The translations under genes were made by a program, and so were the position numbers. A DNA stretch of 64,000 nucleotides, from the NCBI GenBank assembly GCA_944363525.1, contig CALVUF010000006.1, positions 1 through 64,000 of the forward strand. The letters run 5' to 3'. Below are positions 50,508-59,435 of this stretch, in pieces. The stretch is from an uncultured Bacilli bacterium. Lineage in GTDB: Bacteria > Bacillota_I > Bacilli_A > RFN20 > CAG-826. The notes beneath the pieces are model-generated. The model was not told the DNA's origin. It searched no databases and worked only from the letters and a program-made list of their open reading frames with translations. The stretch's first letter is position 1, and each line of letters starts with the position of its first letter.

Positions 50508-51358
50508 GACTGGAATCCCGGATCGGCGTCGACATCATAGATGGTCTTAAGGTCGGCCTTGCTGATGTCGTTCAGGGGGTTTTCCTTGTTGACGATGATC
50601 CCGATGCCGTCTTTGGCGACGGTTGAGGGGACGCATTTATCGGCTTTGCCGGAGTTGAATTCCTCGGAGATCATCCCGAAGGCCGAGACGCCGCTATTAG
50701 CGTTCTCATAGCCGGTGCCCGAGCCGCCGCCGGAGACATTGACGGTGACACCGGAATTAAGCGATTCGTATTCTTCGGCCAAGATGGTCATTAAGGGCTG
50801 TAAGGAAGTCGAGCCGGAGATATCGATCTCGCCCGATAAAGCGGTCGACGGAGCGGCATATTGTTTGGCGTCGGAGACAATGGAAACATAGCCATTCTCA
50901 TCGATGATGTCCTGGGCCTGGCTGCTGCTAAGGAAGCTCAGGTAATCGGTGTAGAGGGGGCTGGCCGCGATGGTCGCTTCCTGATAGATGACGTTGAGGG
51001 GGCGGGAGATGGAATAAGTCCCTTTCTGGATGTTTTCGGTCGTGGCCGCCACCCCATCGACGGTCAGGATCTTGACCGAATCATCGAGATAGCCAAGCGA
51101 ATCATAAGCAATGGCGTAGGGGTTGTTCTCGACTTCGGCTAAGACGGCGGCGGTCGAGTTGGCGACGACGATGTTCTCCTCCACGTCGGCTTTGCCTTTC
51201 AAGCCGATGATCTCCATGAAGGCCCCTTTGGTGCCGGAGCCGTCTTCCCGAGTCACGACGGTAATCGGGGTGGCGGAATCGAATCCCTTGCTCGCGCAGC
51301 CGATAAGGGCGAAGGGCGCGAGGAGGAAGGCGGAGGTTTTGAGCATTTTGCTTCTCAT
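50477..51358 (-). CDS. pstS: Phosphate-binding lipoprotein PstS, circularly permuted
   Basis: A 293-residue lipoprotein (FALIGCAS lipobox) that binds phosphate outside the membrane. The motif order is unusual. Just after the signal peptide comes ITVVTREDGSGTKGAFMEI, then AIAYDSLGYLDDSVKILTVD, which are normally the second half of PstS. After these come GEIDISGSTSLQPLMTILAE, VSGGGSGTGY and DGIGIIVNKENPLNDISKAD, normally the first half. All halves are present once, so this looks like a circular permutation, not a truncation. The start is ATG 51358; a frame opening at 51394 lies inside the -10 box. First gene of the pst operon, behind PHO-like boxes. Confidence 0.88.
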   Translation of the reverse strand: MRSKMLKTSAFLLAPFALIGCASKGFDSATPITVVTREDGSGTKGAFMEIIGLKGKADVEENIVVANSTAAVLAEVENNPYAIAYDSLGYLDDSVKILTVDGVAATTENIQKGTYSISRPLNVIYQEATIAASPLYTDYLSFLSSSQAQDIIDENGYVSIVSDAKQYAAPSTALSGEIDISGSTSLQPLMTILAEEYESLNSGVTVNVSGGGSGTGYENANSGVSAFGMISEEFNSGKADKCVPSTVAKDGIGIIVNKENPLNDISKADLKTIYDVDADPGFQSWSELIEPAE

Positions 51359-51392
51359 TCTTTTTTCTCTTTTCCTAGTTTTTTGAAACGCC

Positions 51393-51398
51393 ATTATA
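51393..51398 (-). promoter_or_regulatory. -10 of pst operon promoter
   Basis: TATAAT on the minus strand, about 35 nt before ATG 51358. No -35 consensus is found at the right distance, which fits activation by PhoP from the boxes at 51422-51460. Confidence 0.65.
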
Positions 51399-51421
51399 TT
51401 GAGACCAGGAGAGAGGCAGTT

Positions 51422-51460
51422 CCACTAAGGGAAGGTAAAACTCCGTAAGAAGATTGTAAA
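51422..51460 (-). promoter_or_regulatory. PHO-box-like direct repeats upstream of pstS
   Basis: On the minus strand TTAC/TTAG cores occur four times with 11-, 10- and 10-bp steps (TTTTACA, CTTACGG, TTTACCT, CTTAGTG). This matches the direct-repeat layout of Gram-positive PhoP sites, TT(A/T/C)ACA about every 11 bp. Confidence 0.65.
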
Positions 51461-51474
51461 ATTGCGGCGATTTT

Positions 51475-51512
51475 CTCGTAGGCGGGTGCTCGCGAAGATG
51501 CGCCTACGCGAG
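51475..51512. repeat. Inverted repeat between pstS and flippase genes
   Basis: CTCGTAGGCG and CGCCTACGCGAG pair across 16 nt in the divergent intergenic region. It could be a cruciform, an operator or a leader hairpin. Confidence 0.5.
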
Positions 51513-51588
51513 GAATTTCCGACAAAACCCGAGAAAGAGAATAAGGACAAGGAAGCCGTATTAAGGTAAAATGCGCCCGGACGCAAAT

Positions 51589-52851
51589 ATGGACGAGCAA
51601 ATCACCCCCAACCAAGACGAGAAACTGAAATCCCTCAAAGAGGAATTGGCCTTATTGGAGGGAAAAGAGGGCAAGACGAATAAAAAGACTTTGATCTCCG
51701 GCATCATCTTCATGATCATGATGGCCATCATCGTCGTCACCGTCATCCTCAATACATCCGAGATCTCCCAGATCGCCGATACCTTCTCCTCAATCGCCAC
51801 TGGCCAGAACTATCTATGGCTATTGGCCGCCATCGGGATGACCCTCGTATTCTTTATTCTCTTCCCGATATCTTTGGTCATCTTAGCGAAGTCCTTCGAC
51901 AAGAAGTCCTCGACCACCGACGCCTATTTGATCGGGGCCAGCGAGCACTTCTTCAACGGGGTCACCCCTTTCGCCGCCGGGGGTCAGCCGATCCAGATGT
52001 ACGACTTCACCAAAAAGGGTATGAAAAGCGGCACCGCCACTGGCCTCGTCTTAACTAACTTCGTCATCTACCTCATCGCCTTGAACCTCTTGGAGTTATT
52101 CGCGTTCTTCTATATCGGCGACATCAACGAGGCCATCTATAACTTCACCGTCGATCCCGCGACCGGCAACTTAACCGGTTATTACTGGACCTGGGCTTTA
52201 GCCATCCTAGGTTATGTATTCAACCTCGGCTTCCTTTTCTTCATCATCGCCTTAGGCTGCTCGAAACGGTTGGCCAATTGGCTCATCCGGGTCGCCAAAT
52301 GGTTCTGCCGTTTCCGCTGGATCAATAAGTTCCTGGGCAAGCGGATCCCGGCTTTCGAGCTTTACTGCGAGAACGTCCAATCGACCATGAAGGCCCTCTT
52401 CGCCCATAAAGGGTCGGTGTTCGTCTCCTTCCTTTTCAAGCTCGTCTCCTACATGATTTATTTCTCCTTGCCCTATTTCCTTTTACGGGCGGTTGGGGAA
52501 CCGACCCCTTGGAGCGAATACGCCGAAGTCGGCTTCCTAAGCGCTTTCGCCTCCGGGGCCGTCTGCTGGATCCCGACCCCGGGCGGGACTGGTGGCATCG
52601 AGTTCGCCTTCGCCATCTGTTTAGGGGCGATCGGGGTTGAGTATGCCAGAGCCACCGTCATTGCCCTTTTATGGCGGATGTTGACCTTCTATTTCGTCGT
52701 GATTCTAAGTTTAATCACCGTCATCATCTTCGAGTCGAAATTCCAAGCCGGGGTTCGGATGGATGCCAAAACGATCGAGGCGAGGAAAAAAGAGCTGCTA
52801 GAGCAAATCGCCGAGTTAGAAAACGAAGAAAACCCGCAAAAGCCGAATTAA
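51589..52851 (+). CDS. Lysylphosphatidylglycerol synthase TM / UPF0104 flippase-like protein
   Basis: A 420-residue polytopic protein of the YbhN/MprF N-terminal type, thought to move lipids or lipid-linked intermediates across the membrane. GVTPFAAGGQPIQMYDF and CWIPTPGGTGGIEFAFAICL are the conserved motifs. A charged N-terminal segment and a C-terminal Glu/Lys-rich coiled segment extend into the cytosol. I prefer ATG 51589; an in-frame ATG at 51571 directly overlaps a TAAAAT that could be the -10. Confidence 0.85.
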   Translation: MDEQITPNQDEKLKSLKEELALLEGKEGKTNKKTLISGIIFMIMMAIIVVTVILNTSEISQIADTFSSIATGQNYLWLLAAIGMTLVFFILFPISLVILAKSFDKKSSTTDAYLIGASEHFFNGVTPFAAGGQPIQMYDFTKKGMKSGTATGLVLTNFVIYLIALNLLELFAFFYIGDINEAIYNFTVDPATGNLTGYYWTWALAILGYVFNLGFLFFIIALGCSKRLANWLIRVAKWFCRFRWINKFLGKRIPAFELYCENVQSTMKALFAHKGSVFVSFLFKLVSYMIYFSLPYFLLRAVGEPTPWSEYAEVGFLSAFASGAVCWIPTPGGTGGIEFAFAICLGAIGVEYARATVIALLWRMLTFYFVVILSLITVIIFESKFQAGVRMDAKTIEARKKELLEQIAELENEENPQKPN

Positions 52852-52920
52852 CGATCAGTCTTTTAAGCGAATTATTCGAGAAGTTCCTACCGCAAGAAAC
52901 AATGTCTCTAGTACAATTCC

Positions 52921-52947
52921 GACCCGTAAAATCTCGGGTCGGTTTTT
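52921..52947 (+). terminator. Terminator of flippase gene
   Basis: GACCCG/CGGGTC stem with an eight-base loop, followed by GGTTTTT. Confidence 0.75.
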
Positions 52948-52951
52948 AATT

Positions 52952-53034
52952 TTGGCTGCTCGTTTTTCTAGTTTTGGCGACCAACTATTTTAGATTTGGC
53001 TATCACCTATTTTGAAATTGGCCGGATTGAAAAC
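52952..53034. repeat. Four direct repeats, 22-bp period (TTGGC)
   Basis: TTGGC units begin at 52952, 52974, 52996 and 53018, exactly 22 bp apart, with a partly conserved AT-rich tract (TATTTT) between. The array lies between the 3' ends of two convergent genes. Confidence 0.8.
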
Positions 53035-53050
53035 CCGAGAAATTACCGCC

Positions 53051-54358
53051 TTATTTCTTGTTCCGCTTAATCTGCTTCCAAACAACTTTCTTCTTCCGGG
53101 TCCCGCTGGAGACCGAGCTGCCATAAACGATCATGGCAAAAGCCCCAAGCCAAATGCCCTTCTTCGCTTCTTTATACCAATCCTTGCCGAGGATGTCGCG
53201 GTCCAAATACACCCCGAGCCAAGATTGATAAGTCCAAAGGACGTAATAGAAGGCAACGGCGATGGCCGCCCCAATCAATACCCACATCATGGTCCAGAAA
53301 GCCGAGCCATTTAGTCCAGGGGTGAACATCGAATAGACATTGATCCCCCCGGCTTCTAATCCTAAGGTAACAAAGAAGAAGACGGCATAAATCGGAATGC
53401 TGATCCCCAATAGCATCGGCAACGGGACGAAAGACAATTGGGCGAACATATCCAAATAGGACAGGTTCCCCGTCATGAAGAACATCTTGAATAAGTCCCA
53501 GGCCGATTGCTTATAAAGTTTGGCTAAGCCGTTGGCCATCCGGGCATTTCGGGCCGCCGAATCAGCTCTCGAGGAGGGTTGATCCTCATAGACGATGGCA
53601 TCGCTTACGTAATTGACGTGCCGTCCTTCCAATAACCGCCTGACGGTGAACTCGGCATCGTCGATGCCCCCCATCGCGTCCCAGCCACCGATTTCCTTTA
53701 AAACCGGCAAACTCACCATCATGCCGGCCCCGGAAAGCATCGAGTTCCAATTGATCCGTTCCCGGAAGTTGCAGGCTAACCGCGAATCGCGGGCATAGTA
53801 ACAAGCCGAGACGCTGGTCCAAAGATTCTGGCCCATGTTCGAGGGGGCTTCATGGGCCCGGGCGATGCTGACGCCGGCCTCCAACGCGTTATTCATCGCC
53901 TGGAGGTAATTCTTGCTCGGGATGTTGTCGGCATCGAATTTGATGACGGCATCATAGCCTTTATTCGATTTCATGACCTCATCGATCAAGAGCTTAATCG
54001 GGAAGGCGGCCCGTTTCTTATCCGGGTCATCGCAATGGCGTTCATAAACAATCGCCCCAGCCCGTTTGGCTAATTCAAATGTATCGTCGGTGCAGTTATC
54101 GGCGCAGACGTAAACATCATAAAGCTCTTTTGGATAATCCAACTCGTTAAGCAAATACTTCACCGAGTCGCCGATGACCTCGGCCTCGTTATGGGCCGGG
54201 ATGATGATGGCAAACTTCCTTAGCGAGTTGGCTTTCGGAAAAACCTTCGGCTTTAAGAACCCGAAGATGATGAAGACGAATTGAAAGGAAAGAAGGAAGA
54301 CGACCCAAAGCAAAATGAGCAGGATCAAGGCAGTGAGAATCCAAAATAGAATGTCCAT
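53051..54358 (-). CDS. Membrane glycosyltransferase family 2
   Basis: A 435-residue processive-type glycosyltransferase. An N-terminal membrane helix is followed by the GT-A domain: IIPAHNEAEVIGDS, KFDADNIPS (DxD) and DDAEFTVRRLLEG, with three C-terminal membrane segments. It probably makes a surface polysaccharide or glycolipid. No ribosome site at a good distance from ATG 54358; TAAACT 7 nt upstream with TTTGCT 17 bp further suggests a leaderless start. Confidence 0.85.
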   Translation of the reverse strand: MDILFWILTALILLILLWVVFLLSFQFVFIIFGFLKPKVFPKANSLRKFAIIIPAHNEAEVIGDSVKYLLNELDYPKELYDVYVCADNCTDDTFELAKRAGAIVYERHCDDPDKKRAAFPIKLLIDEVMKSNKGYDAVIKFDADNIPSKNYLQAMNNALEAGVSIARAHEAPSNMGQNLWTSVSACYYARDSRLACNFRERINWNSMLSGAGMMVSLPVLKEIGGWDAMGGIDDAEFTVRRLLEGRHVNYVSDAIVYEDQPSSRADSAARNARMANGLAKLYKQSAWDLFKMFFMTGNLSYLDMFAQLSFVPLPMLLGISIPIYAVFFFVTLGLEAGGINVYSMFTPGLNGSAFWTMMWVLIGAAIAVAFYYVLWTYQSWLGVYLDRDILGKDWYKEAKKGIWLGAFAMIVYGSSVSSGTRKKKVVWKQIKRNKK

Positions 54359-54390
54359 GAACCAAAGTTTAGCCTCCTTAGGCTCCTAAG

Positions 54391-54419
54391 CAAAGAAAAA
54401 GAGGGTCAAAGACCCTCTA
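54391..54419 (-). terminator. Terminator of rubrerythrin gene
   Basis: An eight-pair stem AGAGGGTC/GACCCTCT with a 3-nt loop, followed on the minus strand by TTTTTCTTT. Confidence 0.85.
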
Positions 54420-54436
54420 GTTCAATCGGCAAGGGA

Positions 54437-54976
54437 TTAATAATTCTTGACCGAGAGCTCGAAGTAAGCCTTCGGATGGTTGCAGACCGGGCAGACCTCG
54501 GGAGCGTATTTCCCGATGACGATGTGGCCGCAGTTACGGCATTTCCAGACCGCGAGGTCATCCCCGACGAAGACGGTGCCGCCTTTGACGTTCTCAAGCA
54601 GCTTCTTATAACGTTCCTCGTGGTGCTTTTCGATCTCGGCGACCATGCGGAATTTGACGGCGATTTCCTTGAACCCTTCCTCTTCGGCGATTTTGGCGAA
54701 GGACGGATACATCTCGGTCCATTCGTAGTACTCGCCACCGGCGGCGGCTTCGAGGTTTTCGGCGGTCGACTTGATGGCCCCGCCTTCGAGGTACTTGAAC
54801 CAAAGCTTGGCGTGCTCTTTCTCGTTGTCGGCGGTTTCCTGGAAGATGGCGGCGATTTGCTCGTAGCCCTCTTTCTTGGCTTTGGAGGCGAAGTAGGTGT
54901 ACTTGTTGCGGGCCTGGGATTCACCGGCGAAGGCTTCCATCAGGCATTTTTCGGTTTTCGATCCTTTGAGTTCCAT
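54437..54976 (-). CDS. rbr: Rubrerythrin
   Basis: A 179-residue peroxidase that protects anaerobes from hydrogen peroxide. The diiron four-helix domain has ExxH motifs ([32 protein letters not shown]), and the C-terminal rubredoxin domain has CRNCG and CPVCNHP. Length and order are standard. Its electron donor could be the rubredoxin-like protein at 18505-18645. Confidence 0.96.
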   Translation of the reverse strand: MELKGSKTEKCLMEAFAGESQARNKYTYFASKAKKEGYEQIAAIFQETADNEKEHAKLWFKYLEGGAIKSTAENLEAAAGGEYYEWTEMYPSFAKIAEEEGFKEIAVKFRMVAEIEKHHEERYKKLLENVKGGTVFVGDDLAVWKCRNCGHIVIGKYAPEVCPVCNHPKAYFELSVKNY

Positions 54977-55008
54977 TGAATTATGTCCTTTCGTTTGGAA
55001 ACAGGTTA

Positions 55009-55036
55009 ATTATAGGCTAAAGGTGAGAAATATAAA
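55009..55036 (-). promoter_or_regulatory. Promoter of rubrerythrin gene
   Basis: TATAAT (55009-55014) with TTTATA 16 bp upstream (55031-55036) on the minus strand, 32 nt before ATG 54976. Confidence 0.55.
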
Positions 55037-55045
55037 GCGAAACGC

Positions 55046-55840
55046 TTACTCGCGTTTTTCCTCGATCGGGAGGTAGGAGATGTATTCGACGTTTTCCTCC
55101 GAGGCGGCGGTTTCAACAAGATAATCGTAGACCGCTTGGCGGAGCTCCCTTTTCCGCTCAGTCAGCGACTTATCCATGTCGGGGAAGAAAGGCTTCGAGA
55201 CGTGGATCACCGGCAGGGGAGGTTTCTTCTTCCTAAACTTCCGTTCCCGGTAGGTGACGCACATGGCGACGACCGGGGCGCCGAGCTCGGCCGGATAAAC
55301 GAAGGCATCATCCTTAAAGGGACGGATATGGGTGCTATAGGGCCAAATATGGGCTTCGGGGAAAATCGAGATCCCGCATTTCTGCTTGGCCCGATAACGG
55401 ATGCAATCGACGAACTTCTCCCTTTCATCGGGAGTCAAAGGGGTCGGGATGGCCCCGATCATCGAGACCAAGCCCCTTATGCCTTTGATCGAGGTGGTGT
55501 CCTGATTGGTGATGATATAAGTCCTTTTGCCCCGGGAGACCAAGAACTGGGCGATCCCGGCATCAAGCCAAGAAGTATGGTTCCCATAGAAGAAGACCGG
55601 CTTCCGCATGATGCCTTTGATTCGCTTGTTCCCCTTGACCCGGTAGCCGAGGAACACCTTATAGGCGATCCAGGCAATCGGATAAAGGATCAGGTAATAA
55701 AGGCACCAGGCGGTGGCTCGATAAAAAACGTTCTTATGGACGTATTTGTAATTAGGTGGCAAGGGGCGATGCTCGATCTTGTTGCCGGAGAACTCGTCAT
55801 TCAAAGGATCGGAGTAGTAGACGGTCTTGACGGGTTTCAT
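55046..55840 (-). CDS. 1-acyl-glycerol-3-phosphate acyltransferase-like protein
   Basis: A 264-residue PlsC-type acyltransferase. The HX4D motif is in NHTSWLD (about residues 87-93), followed by ISIFPEAHIWPY for glycerol-phosphate binding. One hydrophobic stretch (LYYLILYPIAWIAYKVF) precedes the catalytic site. The start overlaps the stop of the upstream glycosyltransferase (TAATG), so both act in one lipid pathway. Confidence 0.87.
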   Translation of the reverse strand: MKPVKTVYYSDPLNDEFSGNKIEHRPLPPNYKYVHKNVFYRATAWCLYYLILYPIAWIAYKVFLGYRVKGNKRIKGIMRKPVFFYGNHTSWLDAGIAQFLVSRGKRTYIITNQDTTSIKGIRGLVSMIGAIPTPLTPDEREKFVDCIRYRAKQKCGISIFPEAHIWPYSTHIRPFKDDAFVYPAELGAPVVAMCVTYRERKFRKKKPPLPVIHVSKPFFPDMDKSLTERKRELRQAVYDYLVETAASEENVEYISYLPIEEKRE

Positions 55841-57024
55841 TAAGCTTCTTTTTCCTTAAGTTCGAGGGCTTCTTGATGATTATGGCGGTACTCGTCGATG
55901 GTCTCCAAGAACATCTTCTCCATCGCGTCCATCGAGCGCTGGAAGTCGAACTTATCGGCATAGCCTAGATAAGAATCGGCGTTTTGCTTTCTTTCTAAAG
56001 GATGCTCGTACCAGTAATCGATATGCTTAGCTAAGTCTTTGGCCGAGCGATGATCGAAGACATTTCGCGGATCTAAAGCGAAACCGGAGACGGCCGAGCG
56101 CGGCGAATCGGTCAAAACCGGGCAAATGCCGACAGAGATGGCCTCTAAGAACGAGACCGGCTCAATATCGACCGTCCCGACGTGGCAATACAAATCGGCG
56201 TAATTGAGGATCTTGACCATCTCGTCCCGGGAATGGAAGCCGAAGACCGGCGGATTGACGCACCACTTCTTGGCTTCTTTTTTAAGCTTGGCTTCGAGGG
56301 GGCCCGCCCCGGGGAGGATGAGCAGGATGTCATTCCGATGAGTCGAGTATTTCATCGCCTTCAGCAATTGCTTATGGGCTTTCTCGGTCGAGTACCGGGC
56401 GGTATAGACGATGATGAACTTGCCCTGATATTCAACGGGACGTTCGACCGCTTCCCGCTGGAAAGCCTTCTGGATCCCGTTGGAGATGACATAGGACTTC
56501 GAGTGGAAACGGTTGACCTTCTCGAACAAGTCATGGATGAACTTCGAAGGATAATGGATGGCGTCGACTTTGGAGAACAAGGAACGATACAGCCAGGTAT
56601 AGACCAGCTTATTGGCCGGATAGAAGTTCTCCATCTTGACATGATTGGTGAAGTTCTCGGCCTGGGTATGGAGGGAGGCCGTACAGGGGATCCCGAGGGA
56701 ATGGGCATAGTCGCAGGCTTTGCCAGAGAGCATCCCGCAGAAATTGAAATGGACGATGTCGCAGCCTTCGAGGGCTTCCTTCAACGGGCCCAAATCCTTG
56801 CCCGAGGCCGGGCAGACGCCATTGGAGGCGACATAATGGGAGAAGATGCCGAAATTGATGGCCGGGACCACATAATAACCCGGTTGGCCGAGCTTATCCT
56901 GATCGGGGCAGACGATCCGGACTTCATGCCCTTTGGCCCGTAACGAACGGATGACGTTCATGGTGGCGATCGTGGTGCCGTTGTTTTCTTGTCCTAAGAC
57001 ATCGCAGACGAAGGTAATGACCAT
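55840..57024 (-). CDS. Glycosyltransferase family 4
   Basis: A 394-residue GT-B enzyme. The N-terminal ENNGTTIATMNVIRSLRAKG and C-terminal donor motif VDIEPVSFLEAISVG resemble diacylglycerol glucosyltransferases that make membrane glycolipids. Coupling with the PlsC-like gene supports this. The ATG 57024 lacks a Shine-Dalgarno sequence; the leader contains GGGATTTGAATCCC, a short hairpin. Confidence 0.87.
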   Translation of the reverse strand: MVITFVCDVLGQENNGTTIATMNVIRSLRAKGHEVRIVCPDQDKLGQPGYYVVPAINFGIFSHYVASNGVCPASGKDLGPLKEALEGCDIVHFNFCGMLSGKACDYAHSLGIPCTASLHTQAENFTNHVKMENFYPANKLVYTWLYRSLFSKVDAIHYPSKFIHDLFEKVNRFHSKSYVISNGIQKAFQREAVERPVEYQGKFIIVYTARYSTEKAHKQLLKAMKYSTHRNDILLILPGAGPLEAKLKKEAKKWCVNPPVFGFHSRDEMVKILNYADLYCHVGTVDIEPVSFLEAISVGICPVLTDSPRSAVSGFALDPRNVFDHRSAKDLAKHIDYWYEHPLERKQNADSYLGYADKFDFQRSMDAMEKMFLETIDEYRHNHQEALELKEKEA

Positions 57025-57055
57025 AATTTTGTTGGGGATTCAAATCCCGGAATGG

Positions 57056-57083
57056 ATTTTATCAATGACCGTGGCCTAGTCAA
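57056..57083 (-). promoter_or_regulatory. Promoter of glycosyltransferase-acyltransferase operon
   Basis: TTGACT (57078-57083), 16 bp, TAAAAT (57056-57061) on the minus strand. Confidence 0.75.
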
Positions 57084-57202
57084 GCGTAAAAGGAATGAAA
57101 AAGCCCATAAAACCTAGGTATATTCTTGTCAAAACCCCATTATTTTATTTTTTAAATAACGGCCTTTTGCGCGCTTAACGATTTTATTGCGATAAATTTT
57201 GC

Positions 57203-57245
57203 TTCGGCTTTTGCGCGTCTTCCCCTTAGGGAAAAACGAGCCGAA
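57203..57245. repeat. Nested inverted repeat downstream of feoB
   Basis: TTCGGCT and AGCCGAA enclose a second stem TTCCC/GGGAA. It lies between the feoB terminator and the glycosyltransferase promoter; it may be a second terminator or a structured RNA element. Confidence 0.45.
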
Positions 57246-57246
57246 A

Positions 57247-57271
57247 TAGATAAATTCTCCCTAGAGGAGAA
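57247..57271 (-). terminator. Terminator of feoAB
   Basis: TTCTCC/GGAGAA stem with a 5-nt loop, followed on the minus strand by TTTATCTATTT. Confidence 0.65.
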
Positions 57272-57275
57272 CTCT

Positions 57276-59432
57276 CTACTCCTTCTTTTTCCGCCCTTTC
57301 TTTTGGCAGGAGGAGGCGAAGGCGCACCCTTCGCATTCCTTGGAATGGCAGCCGCCTTTGACGATCAAATAGACAATGGCGGCCACGAACAAAGCCAGCA
57401 CGATTCCGAGAATCAGATAATCCAACCAATTAGGCGAAAGGAAGAGGTTGCCAAGCTGGAAGACCAAGGTCGCGAGCAAATAAGCGATCAAAGTCTGCAG
57501 GGCCATATTACCCACCGCCAACCAAGTCGAACCCAGTTCCCGCTTCTCGGCGGCGAAGGTGGCGACGCATGGCATATAGAGCAAGACGAAGATGAGGACG
57601 CTGAAGGCTTGCAGGCCATTCATCATCGAGGAGATGGCGGCCTCGTCGCCGACTAAGACATTGAGAGTCGAGACAATCGATTCCTTCGCGCTTAAGCCAG
57701 TTAAGATCGCCGAGGTGACCCGCCAATCGGTAACCCCTAAAGGATAGAAGATCGGGGTCAGGAAACGGCCGATGTAGGAAAGCAAAGATTCCTCATTATC
57801 AGTGACGAAATTCAGATGGTAATCGAAGGACTGGAGGAACCAGACGATGACGGTGGCGACGAAGATAATGGTGAAGGCTTTCTTGATGAAGTCCTTGGCC
57901 TTCTCCCACATCAGCATCAAAGTTGTCTTTGCCCCCGGGAGCCGATAGGTCGGGAGCTCCATCATGAACGGGGAGGGCTTGCCTTTGACTAAGGCTTTAG
58001 CCGCCGCGGCCGACAGGACCGCGACCAGCAAGCCAATTAGATATAAGGCAATCATCAATAACGGCGACCAGGCCCCGAAAAAGGCGGCGGTCAATAAGGT
58101 GAACACCGGGAGCTTAGCCGAGCAGGACATAAAGGGGATAAGGAAGATGGTCAGCTTCTTATCCCGATCGCTAGTCAAAGTCCTCGAGGCCATGACCGCC
58201 GGGACCGAACAACCGAAGCCGACGAGCATCGGGACGAAGCTGCGGCCGGATAACCCCAATTTCCTTAAGGGCTTATCCATGATGAAGGCCACCCGGGCCA
58301 TATAGCCCGAATCCTCTAATAACGATAGGAAGAAGAACAAGGCGACGATGGTCGGGATGAAGGAGAGGACGGAGCCGATTCCGTTCATCACCCCATCGCA
58401 GACCAAGGAGGTGACGACCGGGTTAACCGCGGCCTTATTCATGGCGTTGCGGACAATCTCGATCAGGTAATCGATCCCTAAGCCCAAATACTCCGAGACA
58501 AAGTTATTGACCAAGCCGAAGGTAATGCCGAAGACCGCCCCCATGATGAGGATGAAGATCGGGAAGGCCAACCACTTGTTGGTCAAGATCTTGTCAATGG
58601 CATTGCTCCGCTTCTGCGACTCGGTCAATTGGTTGACCCGGTGGACGCATTGGGAGCAGATACTGTCGATATAGTCATAACGCATCGAGGCGATGGCGGC
58701 TTCCCTATCCATCCCGGCGTCTTTCTCCATCTCTTTGACGATGTGGCCGATCATGTCCTTTTCATTCTCGTTGAGGTTGGCCTGGGCTTCCAGCAATTCA
58801 TCGCCTTCGATAATCCGGGAAGCTAGGAACCGGATCGGGAGGTGATAACGTTCCGAATGGTCGGAGAGCAAATGCATGGTGGCATGGATGGCCGAGTGAA
58901 CCGGGGAGTTGGCCGGGCAGAAGTCCTGCTTGGCCGGCAAGGAATGTTCAGCCCCGATCCGCTGGATATGTTCCACTAGCTCGCCAATCCCTTCCCCTTT
59001 CGCGGCCGAGATGGAGCAAACCTCAATGCCTAAAAGTTCCTCAAGTTTATTTTGATCGATCGAGTTCCCGGCTTTCCGGACCTCGTCCATCATATTGGCG
59101 GCGATGAGCATCGGCTTGCCGAGCTCCATCAATTGCAAAGTCAGGTAAAGGTTCCGCTCGATGTTGGTGGCGTCGATGATGTTAAGAATCAAATCAGGAT
59201 TCTTCTGGAGAATGAAATCCCGGGTCACCACTTCTTCATTGGAATAAGGGGAAAGGGAATAAATCCCCGGGAGGTCGACAATCTCGATTTTGTCTTTGAC
59301 CCCACGGACGGTGCCGATCTTCGAATCGACGGTGACGCCGGGGAAGTTGCCAACCCGTTGGTTGGCCCCGGTTAAGGCATTAAATAAAGTGGTCTTGCCA
59401 CAGTTTTGGTTTCCGACTAAGGCGACGAGCAT
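57276..59432 (-). CDS. feoB: Ferrous iron transporter FeoB
   Basis: A 718-residue Fe(II) importer. The N-terminal G domain has GNQNCGKTT (residues 7-15), FPGVTVDSK and VDLPGIYSL; the membrane domain has the two Gate motifs (MLVGFGCSVPAVMASRTL and YMPCVATFAAEKRELG) with their Cys. The C-terminus ends with a Cys cluster (CHSKECEGCAFASSCQKK), as in many Firmicute FeoB/FeoC fusions. feoA lies 3 nt upstream. Confidence 0.95.
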   Translation of the reverse strand: MLVALVGNQNCGKTTLFNALTGANQRVGNFPGVTVDSKIGTVRGVKDKIEIVDLPGIYSLSPYSNEEVVTRDFILQKNPDLILNIIDATNIERNLYLTLQLMELGKPMLIAANMMDEVRKAGNSIDQNKLEELLGIEVCSISAAKGEGIGELVEHIQRIGAEHSLPAKQDFCPANSPVHSAIHATMHLLSDHSERYHLPIRFLASRIIEGDELLEAQANLNENEKDMIGHIVKEMEKDAGMDREAAIASMRYDYIDSICSQCVHRVNQLTESQKRSNAIDKILTNKWLAFPIFILIMGAVFGITFGLVNNFVSEYLGLGIDYLIEIVRNAMNKAAVNPVVTSLVCDGVMNGIGSVLSFIPTIVALFFFLSLLEDSGYMARVAFIMDKPLRKLGLSGRSFVPMLVGFGCSVPAVMASRTLTSDRDKKLTIFLIPFMSCSAKLPVFTLLTAAFFGAWSPLLMIALYLIGLLVAVLSAAAAKALVKGKPSPFMMELPTYRLPGAKTTLMLMWEKAKDFIKKAFTIIFVATVIVWFLQSFDYHLNFVTDNEESLLSYIGRFLTPIFYPLGVTDWRVTSAILTGLSAKESIVSTLNVLVGDEAAISSMMNGLQAFSVLIFVLLYMPCVATFAAEKRELGSTWLAVGNMALQTLIAYLLATLVFQLGNLFLSPNWLDYLILGIVLALFVAAIVYLIVKGGCHSKECEGCAFASSCQKKGRKKKE

Positions 59433-59435
59433 CGC

